From Pristionchus mayeri (taxonomy: Eukaryota; Nematoda; Chromadorea; Rhabditida; Neodiplogasteridae): a DNA stretch of 64,000 bases. A program made the translations under genes and the position numbers. Location of the stretch: positions 40,366,901 through 40,430,900 of the forward strand of contig BTRK01000006.1 of assembly GCA_036245805.1 (NCBI GenBank), given 5' to 3'. Shown piece after piece: positions 56,308-64,000 of this stretch. Under the pieces are notes generated by a model, which ran no database searches, was not told the origin of the DNA, and worked only from the letters and a program-made list of their open reading frames with translations. Positions within the stretch are counted from its first letter, which is position 1. Each line of letters starts with the position of its first letter.

Positions 56308-59300
56308 ATGATTTGGAAAAAGTCGAGCGTTGTTTTTCTCGTTCCGGGCGTGATTTTGGTATTCGGTGTCATCATTTACCGGCCACTCCCGGACAAGGTA
56401 ATCATGATTCTCACCAATCACGAATGTTCAATACTTCTTCCCACAGCTTGCGGCATCAACTACGAGCGACAGAGTGACGATTCACATTTTCGACCCGCTC
56501 GCTCGCCTTTTCTATTATTATCCTGTGAGATCGTTTCATATGCCTTTGCATACCGCTAAGAAAAGGATGTTCCTGGGATTTTTAGTGCAATGTAGGGATA
56601 GTTTCGATAGCAATGGCTCTCTTGTTTCGGAGACATTCATCGACGATCAGGCCTCCCTCTCTCTACCGAAGACAGCTCAATACAGAAAAAAGATCAGTTG
56701 ACTTCCTAACGAGATGAACTCTTTTTTTCAGACGCGATATCTCTGTCCGAGTGCGGACTGTAGGTTGCAGTGGATGAGGAAGGCGTCTGCCCTACTCAAA
56801 TGGATAGTCGGTCCATCGATGGATGATAACGATCCACATCTGCACATGGAAACGACCCATTGGGACGGCGTCAAGGTTCAGTTCGCATACATACTGCATC
56901 ATGGTCGGGGCACGTTGAATTATGCTGATATTCAATAACAGTTTCGACTAAGAGAATGAAAGAAGAATAGTACGTGAGTATTTACAGGTGCGTATTTACT
57001 ACCCTCGCGATATCGCGGCTGCTGAGTCAGATGGCGCTATTTTATACACGCACGGAGGCGGATTTAGCATCTGGGATACGAAGATGTAAGCGCAGTAGTA
57101 TCATTTATATCATGAGAAATTTGTTGATTTGATTTAATGATGCATTTTTCGCGATTTTGTTTACAAGAGAGCATACACCTACACATTTGACCATTCAGAT
57201 ACGAATCGCTGACTCGCAAGTTGGCACAACAAATGAGTACTCGTCTCTTCGTATCGATCGACTACAGACTCGCGCCTGAGACTGTGAGAAGCAACCACCT
57301 TTTGTCAAGCGATGAATTTCTGGCTCTGTAAGGATTGATAGGATTAGAAAAGTTGGGCCGATAGTCTTATGTTTCAAATTGACCTATACAATTAGACAAA
57401 ACGGCGTATCTCACAACTTGGGCAGCTACAACAGTTGCCGGTTGTTTTCAAAACCGAACCATTTCCACTCCATTCCATTTCCAAAAAAATTTATCACAGC
57501 CTTTCCCCGGAGCCATCGATGACTGCGAGCGCGTGCTGGAATACATCATCGCCCACGGTCCACAGAAGTTTGGTATCGATCCAAAAAAGGTTAGGTCAAT
57601 ACTCGATCAATATTCGACATAACCGTTCCCAGATTGTTGTGATGGGAGACTCCGCAGGAGGTAATTTGGCAGCGGTTATTTCGCAACGGAGAACAAGTCG
57701 AGGGAGCTTACCGAAGATCCTAGGACAGGTGGGTTACGGTGTACAGTCAATCAATCGATAATAATCTACAGGCGCTACTCTATCCTTGGCTGCAAATGTC
57801 CGATCTGCAGTCGCCCTCGTATCGCTACTGGAACAGGGAGATGGACAAGCTCACTTTTCTCGGTCAGGGAGCTTTCTTGAATAAATATTAGGTTGGTGCA
57901 TAAGTTTTTTCCAATTTTGGAGATGAAGTTCAAAGCCACCTATGAACCGCCCTTCAAATCATATCAGTACAAATTTGTAGCATAATGTAGGGGTATAGTT
58001 CACAATTATTATGATATGTCCGAATTGTGTCGTGCTTTTAAATCATACTAGAAATGAAAGGTTAACCAAAAGTTAATTTCGCATATAAATATTGAAAAAA
58101 TTGGGCGCGCTCTTGTTTTGCAGGGAAAATTGGCTGGACATCTTCACACACATTATTGAGAAGCCCCTTGAATGAGCTTTCAGTTAATAGGTTGAAATAG
58201 GTGCTAGCCTAATTAATCACAGAATTAGGGAGTGACTAATCATACAAGCTGGATAGAAATTCCACGTGATATCTCATTTTTCTTCCCTTATGTGCTAAAG
58301 AGATTGGCTTGTTTATAGGGGCGCTTTAATCTTGCATTTTGGGGCTACTTTACTATTGGGGAAATTTGAGACATCGCATCGTCCCCTTTTCAAAAAGAGA
58401 GTTTTTCCAAAATCCGATTATTGGACTATCCGATCAAAATTTTGACTTTTGTTGATTATTTTTAGAGTCCATTTTCTGAATGCACAGGAATCCCGTAACT
58501 ATGTGAAGATATTGAGTGTTAGGTCAAGGGTAGCTGATGCTAAGGAGCACAAAAACGTGGAACCTCTATGTATCATCTAATCAGGAAGCTGTGAAATACA
58601 TTGATTTCGATGTGCAAATTTCGTCATAAAAATGTTGATGACTGCAGATTTTGGTTGCAGTGATGAATGTCTACAATAACGCAATTTCAAACTCCTCATG
58701 GTAGTAATTGTATGCTGGGATGGGTTTGGTTTCGATACCACAAAGCGAACGGAATCACGGTGCGGGGAAGTGAATTTTGTAACGTTTAGCTGAACCCAAC
58801 ATTGAAATTAGCTCCTATTGTGAGCAGGCCATTTGCGCCAAACACGATTCACATGTATATTCGTGATGTACGTTCATCACACTTCACGATAGTGTTGATG
58901 ATTTCACCTGATCACTACACACTGGAGAGCTCTGACCTTTTAAAGTCATTCCGAAATTCGTAGTCGAGACTACTTTGACCTCACACTATGGCCACAAGGC
59001 GATCTCAATAGGTCTGTACTAAAGTGCGCTTAAGAGAGTATCCATGCACTCATAATATATGAGAATCAAAATGAAAATCAATTAGAGGCAAAGACCGGAA
59101 TATGTGAAAAGCTTCACAAGTTGAAATTGGAAAAAAACTTATGCACCAGCCTGATAGAATAGTATAGGGAATAAGTTTAAATTTGCGACCTTTTCTGCAT
59201 GAGTTCGTCTAGCAAGCTTTCTCTATCTCTATTTGTTGATGCATGATTTACAAGTGGATGTATTCATCTTCAGATCCCTTGACATTGGCGCACTTCACGC

Positions 59301-60387
59301 TCTGGTACGCGGGTATTGACGTGCAAGCACGGCCTGATTTCGCGCAGGCCATGACCGAATTTCGACATCTGAGCGAAGAGACGAGGAAAGCGAACGAAAT
59401 GGTAAATGATCAAGTCATATGATCCTGACCGAGCATGGATCTAAAAATTGTATTGCTTTCCAAATCACGGATTTCCAGTACATGGACTATTCACTGCTGC
59501 CCGGACCATTCCAAGATAAGCTTAACTGCACTGATTTCCCCAAGTTGAATTCGCCTATACAAGAGCTTTCGGTATGTTTCTGAAAATAATTGACACATTC
59601 AGAGTTAATATTCAATTTATTTGTGTGCATCTAATGCGATCAAATATGATAGCTCCGTGCGCTACTCATCGTATTGAAACCATTATGGAAATCATTAGCA
59701 ATTTCATCAAATATTTTGATTTTTCCTTTTAAGTGCAAAAAAGTAATGTATGCAGGATTCTCTGACTCCCTTCCTCACGGATCCCGACTTCGCTCCTCTG
59801 ATGCAACCCGATCTTTCCAATCTTCCTCCCGCCCTCGTCCTCACCTGCGAATTCGACGTACTCATAGACGAAGGCGTCATCTACGCCCAGAGACTCAAGC
59901 AGGCTGGAGTAGGTTCCTAGTAGGATTATGATAGGGATATCATTCAGTATTGAACAATAGAAGCAAGATTTCAGTGTACGGACGAATCTTTGAAATCTAT
60001 TTTTATTGTATAGCTCTTGGCTCTTGTTTCACCGGCAGTGCTATCTAATAAGCTCTAAGTTCCAGCCTTTCCTATCGGTGTGCACTTTTTTGTCCCATTT
60101 CTAGAATACGGAAAATTCACCTGCAAAGTAGACCTTCAGAAGAACTCTAGAAGTACTTTTGATATGTGTCTTATTCAGTTTAAAGAGGGCAAGCACTGCA
60201 GGTGCCGACTCGATGGGTGCACTCCGAGCACGGTTTTCATGGAATGCTTAGCATACACTCTAGACTCGATGTTGCCCAGGTATGTTGCATATTTTTGAAT
60301 TGACAGGGAAATATTTAAAAAATTCAGCAAGCAATAGAGGAAATCTCGGAATGGACGATGAAGTTGCTTAGAGAAGCTCGGGTGTGA
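56308..60387 (+). CDS. Arylacetamide deacetylase-like alpha/beta hydrolase, membrane-anchored
   Basis: Twelve exons run from ATG 56308 to TGA 60385-60387. A signal-anchor helix ([19 protein letters not shown]) suggests an ER membrane enzyme with a lumenal domain, as in the AADAC/hormone-sensitive-lipase group. Motifs follow in order: [10 protein letters not shown] (oxyanion hole, 57040), DYRLAPET (57270), [29 protein letters not shown] with the nucleophile Ser (57640), [33 protein letters not shown] with the acid Asp (59845-59905), and [10 protein letters not shown] with the catalytic His (60205). All three catalytic residues are present and exons join in phase, so it is probably active on lipid or aryl esters. 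An NCT glycosylation site lies in [11 protein letters not shown] 1.27-kb mariner element sits in one intron (57888-59154) without harming the frame. Confidence 0.9.
57888..59154. mobile_element. Mariner-type element, 1267 bp, in a hydrolase intron
   Basis: TTAGGTTGGTGCATAAGTTT starts the left end and its near inverse ends at 59154, with TA on both sides. The length equals that of a full mariner. The interior has many stops; a piece near 58905-58935 ([10 protein letters not shown]) faintly recalls the SPxDYHLFRSL motif of mariner transposases. Its right part is shared with 15160-15950. Confidence 0.8.
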
Positions 60388-60893
60388 AGTTACCTAAGTT
60401 AGTACTACAGCTCCTTAGGGCTGTTGGCACTTGAGATCAACTGAAACGATTTTGGATGTACGTGTTCATGAAGCATACATGTGAATTGTAAATTTTGCTC
60501 GGTTGCAAGTGGATTAAAACAAAGATCTTCCCAAAGATTAGCGTTGTTTGAAGTCAACAACAAACCTATTGTAGAATTAATTCAGTGTATCGTGCTATTT
60601 ACCATGTATTTCAAAAGCAGGTGATAAAATACGTCAATCATTATGTATCAGAAACAAGAACAAATCAACTCTTTCTTGGTTCTTTGATAATAACTGCATC
60701 ACGGGCTTCCTGCACGAATGCAGTTTCATGGATAAATCGGGGAGTAATTATTGTATGCTGCGGTTTTCTTGATTCGATTTTTGAATTACGCTATTAAAAG
60801 ACCATACATTTGATTGCTTATGGAGCGATAAATATGGTCAAATCTGTATCTATGCACTGCACTCTTTGCAATATGTCAGCTTCATACTTTGTA
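60388..60893. other. Intergenic, no gene seen
   Basis: An open frame at 60585-60797 has no recognisable content. Nothing else is seen. Confidence 0.35.
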
Positions 60894-62146
60894 TTAGGTT
60901 GTAACAAAAGTTTTGCACGATTTCGACCATGAAGTTTGAGCTCACCTAAAATACTTCACTTGAATAGTCACGACCTGATTGGATAGCATATATTTGGGGA
61001 ATACTTGTTCATTATATTCACAACTTCGAATCATATCCTGCGTTCAGGGTCTGCGAGAAAACCAGGTTTTGCCAAAAGTTAAATATTCGCGATGCACGCA
61101 CATTTGTTTGTCGAGCTCATATTCTAAAAGAAAAAATCGTTGTATAATCTCGCATCGTGGAGTGAGAAGTCCCTTTGTTGTTCTTTCAAAAACTATATGG
61201 GATCTAGTGGTTTCTTCAGTGTAGCACGATTTACAGATTATTGAAGTCGGTCATTAGCGAGTGATCATTGATCAAAGGATCGTTGATCTTGATTCGAGAA
61301 TCGAACATACTGGCTTTATGAATAGTGCATTGTCATCTACCACTATAATGTTTTAAATTATAAAGAAATTTTGGAGCATATACTTTTCTACTTCTAGAAA
61401 ATCGATATTTTTAAAAATTACGAATCATCGTCATCACTGCCAAAATCTTGAAAGTCGGTGTACTTTGTTCGAGTCAATCTCCTCAAAAGGAAGCTATTCC
61501 CTGACTCGGCCAAGTCAACAAGTGGTAGAGTAAGAGTAGCTTGTGTAGTTAACCACACCAAGTCTGAGCTTCTATGTATACTGGAAACATGGCTTCGACG
61601 GAAATGTCAATTTCGATGTCCTCGGTATCAGGGTTTGCTAAATTGTATTATTAAAACGAATCATTGCATGTTCACACAAAAATATGTTTGAGTGGAGGGA
61701 ACTTAACGTTTTAATGTATTTTAGATTGAAATGCATACGGCTACGGCTGTGCGGTAAAGGCAACTGATTCTGACCAAGCCCCTTTTGACACGAGATCAAA
61801 AATGACCTGTGTTTCTGGAACCCCATTTGTGATAATTCCCATTTCAATATTGCACTATGATCCCTGTTCATCACTCTTTCCAAATATACCGAGATATGTG
61901 CTCTATCTCAGTTGTCCATAGAATGCAGAACCTAAAATTATGAAGTTCAGTTTTCAACAGCAGCAACTTTGACTTTAAAATGTGACCACAAAATCGAATG
62001 GTTTGGTTACTACTAATGTGTGATAGAAAGAGTATGCAAGCACCCAACAAATATAGGTAACACTGTTAATTGATTTTGAAAATAAAGGACAGGGTATGGC
62101 AGAGACGAAAATTTGAAAATCGTGCAAAACTTTTGTTACAACCTGA
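60894..62146. mobile_element. Mariner-type element, 1253 bp
   Basis: TTAGGTTGTAACAAAAGTTT at the left is matched in inverse at the right over about 30 bases (to ATCGTGCAAAACT), flanked by TA. It shares its first part with the left part of the composite at 14277. The transposase is decayed. It ends 170 bases before the Sre-type receptor start. Confidence 0.8.
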
Positions 62147-62316
62147 TATTTACAATTACTACTTCATCTGCCATCTTATAATTACGATTTCCATCTGCTT
62201 TCTCGTGGTAATGCAAGACGCTGGTGGTTATCTCACCAGACACGACTGAAGTTACAACCAGACCATTGCGACGATACGGTACACTACTTCCGTCTACGTG
62301 ATGCAATTTCATTGTG

Positions 62317-63328
62317 ATGAGCAGCGCCTTAATCCAGAATGCAGGTATCATTTTCATACCAATATTTTCCATTTTCATGATATATCCCAGATATATCGCG
62401 ATGTACTCGTTCGTTCACAATGTCAATTCCTCCTCTCAATGGTTCCATCATTCACTCGTTATAGCAGAAACAATCACCCTATTATCGCTTACGACCATCG
62501 CCAATCAATCTCTTCGGATTTTGTGGAATGTAAGCCGTTGTTAGACAAATGCGTTGGAAAACTAATCATATTTCAGTCTTCAAAATTTCATCCCAACATG
62601 ATTCGATTAATGATTCTCTTCGTAGCTTATGCCAATGTCTTCTGCTTTGTTAGTTTCGTTATCCTTCTGTTCCGATATGAAGTTTTTGAATTCGAAGGTA
62701 TGCTACATTCAAGACCGAATGAAAAATCGTCCGTTTAGATCCATCTTCCATCGGCCACAGTGTCCTATTGTTTGCGTCAGAACTTCGACTCTATACGCTG
62801 TATTTGTTCTTGCACATGTTTATCGATTCAGTAAGACCTCATAACTAAAAGGAAACCATAATATCCGAGTCTTTCAGATGCTTCAAAGAGTGTTCGCAAC
62901 TGTTTTCATTGCTGATTACGAAACGAACCAGAGGCACTACATTGGGTACTCAATGCTAGCTATTAAAGAAGGAACTGTGTTCAGGAGGACACTTGTCTGT
63001 GCAACAATCTTATTCAGCCACATAAAAGCGATAGCATCCACATTCGGTAAAACCCATAAATTATATTTCTACAAACATAAAGATTTAGGAGTTTTCTTCC
63101 CATGCCTGCTCTGGGAGAATCCCCGAATATAGTCATCAGTGATTCCCGGAATACTATCTGAACTGGTTTAAACCTCTTTCAAACCCATTTCTAAATACCA
63201 TTTTTCAGTTCTCAAAGTTAATCTTCGTTAGAAATCTTGTCCTTCTCCGATATATTAAAAGAAATCCGTGGAATTGCTACACGCTTTCCATCAAATTCCA
63301 GCTGCTGGAGAACGTGAGAACCACAAAG
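62317..63328 (+). CDS. Serpentine receptor, Sre-like, incomplete
   Basis: Exons 62317-62529, 62577-62697, 62739-62830 and 62878-63046 join in phase. They give hydrophobic segments IIFIPIFSIFMIYPRYIAMY, RLMILFVAYANVFCFVSFVI and SVLLFASELRLYTLYLFLHM, then MLQRVFATVFIADYETNQRH. This last stretch matches the Sre hallmark ERxxATxFxxDYExxxR at the third-helix end, with QR in place of ER. A further exon at 63209-63328 (NPWNCYTLSIKFQLLENVRT) fits the Sre motif YxLSxxFQxxEN. That exon is phase 0 while the one before ends in phase 1, so an exon is unrecognised or the copy is damaged. The remaining C terminus is not found before the repeat at 63.5 kb. Sre proteins are chemosensory G-protein-coupled receptors. 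Confidence 0.65.
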
Positions 63329-63499
63329 GTTGGCAATCAATTAGATGACTATTATAATAGAATTAGCAATTTGATCATTATTGAACTAGTATATCAGGCC
63401 TCTCACCAGAAAATCGGGACAACAAGTTGACATCAAAAATATAAATATTTAAATAAAATTATTAGTTTGGGGTTGGGTCGTAGAAGGCTATCCCAGTTC

Positions 63500-63990
63500 T
63501 TTTCCAACCAGTTCGATCTTGCAGCTGCAGCAGGCTGCTGCAAAGTTGATACGAACGACATTGGTTTTGGGGTTTTCCACATGTAAAAGTGGTGCTTTTT
63601 GTTTGCCAAATTGTTTTTATGATCAAGCTAACCATTTTGGCTTACTATTTTCATTTCTCACTTTTGCGAGTTTTTATTTCACCACATGAGCCAGTATTTT
63701 TTGCGCCTCTCCAAACTTTGCCAGTTTGTTGGGCTTGAAATTCTGCATATACCCTATTTTTTGCAGATTTTATCTCGGGGGCCTGAAAGTATTTTTGCCT
63801 ACGTGGTAACGCAAGGAATAACATAATGCATGACTATATCTATGAAAACCAATTGCAAAATACAACTTTTCCTTTGCGGGACTCGAACCTGCGACCTTGT
63901 GAGTTTGATTTCACGAAGGGTGAACCGTGCAGCCCATTACGAGAGTTTTGACGACCTGGGAGACTACCAGGACCCCCGAGATAAAATCTG
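63500..63990 (-). repeat. tRNA-related SINE-like repeat, copy 2
   Basis: The minus strand at 63986-63866 reads GGGGGTCCTGGTAGTCTCCC, TAATGGGCTGCACGG and AAGGTCGCAGGTTCGAGTCC, with a good tRNA T arm and B box. A 73-base tRNA-sized window is present but the acceptor ends do not pair. The accompanying CTGCAGCAGGCTGCTGC dyad at 63524-63545 is inverted relative to copy 1 at 16398. The repeat may continue past the window. Confidence 0.65.
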
Positions 63991-64000
63991 CAAAAAATAG

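Noticed and set aside
62136..62378. Minus-strand frame overlapping the Sre-type receptor start
   Set aside because: It overlaps the mariner end and the first receptor exon and shows no family motif.
1..64000. Bacterial or viral contamination
   Set aside because: Spliced nematode-type genes are spread over the whole window and all transposons are eukaryotic types.

Overview
This is eukaryotic DNA, almost certainly from a free-living nematode. Genes are split into many short exons by small GT-AG introns. The families are nematode hallmarks: a divergent nuclear hormone receptor, a GY-rich secreted peptide, a serpentine receptor of the Sre type, a gustatory-type receptor, C-type-lectin domain proteins and small Cys-rich secreted proteins. 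The mix recalls diplogastrid genomes such as Pristionchus, but the genus is inference. All exon models were read by eye from splice signals, reading phase and family motifs. Exon edges may be off by a few bases, and no database search was run.

Layout. 1-2.5 kb is repeat territory: a 54-base hairpin, a 17-G tract and a 1-kb foldback element. 2.7-5.3 kb (minus) is a Mutator-like (MULE) transposase with one in-frame stop. 6.6-8.2 kb carries a small inverted-repeat element, a 122-bp satellite and an array of six hairpin-forming 16-mers. 8.2-11.1 kb (minus) is an SLC2-like sugar transporter that appears broken. 12.2-18.0 kb (minus) is a nearly complete nuclear hormone receptor. Its third large intron is full of nested transposons, and another intron holds a TTAA-flanked element with a tRNA-like core. 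Divergent from it, 18.4-18.8 kb (plus) encodes a small GY-rich secreted peptide. 18.8-23.4 kb is gene-poor and holds a mariner element. 23.5-24.6 kb (plus) is a small protein with two chromodomain-like modules. 24.8-27.6 kb is a dead LINE cut off before the reverse transcriptase core. 28.1-31.4 kb (minus) has two secreted Cys-rich genes.

33.1-41.9 kb is a duplicated convergent gene pair. The first copy keeps the gustatory-type receptor but only remnants of an M1 aminopeptidase. The second copy keeps only the receptor tail but most of the aminopeptidase, without its zinc-binding HEXXH motif. A Ly6/three-finger GPI-type gene sits between the copies. 42.4-53.0 kb (minus) is best read as one long gene for a type I membrane receptor: signal peptide, three C-type-lectin modules, a beta-trefoil-like module, a fourth lectin module, a transmembrane helix and a tail with tyrosine motifs. 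Two of its introns hold giant palindromes of 1.3 and 1.9 kb. 53.9-56.0 kb (plus) is a divergent ionotropic-glutamate-receptor-like gene. 56.3-60.4 kb (plus) is an arylacetamide-deacetylase-like hydrolase with an intact triad and a mariner element in an intron. Another mariner element and the first exons of an Sre-type receptor follow. The window ends in a tRNA-related repeat also seen at 16.0 kb.

The genes look like an environment-facing set: chemoreceptors, lectins, secreted peptides and detoxification-type enzymes, in a fast-evolving transposon-rich chromosome arm. No operon-like gene string is evident.
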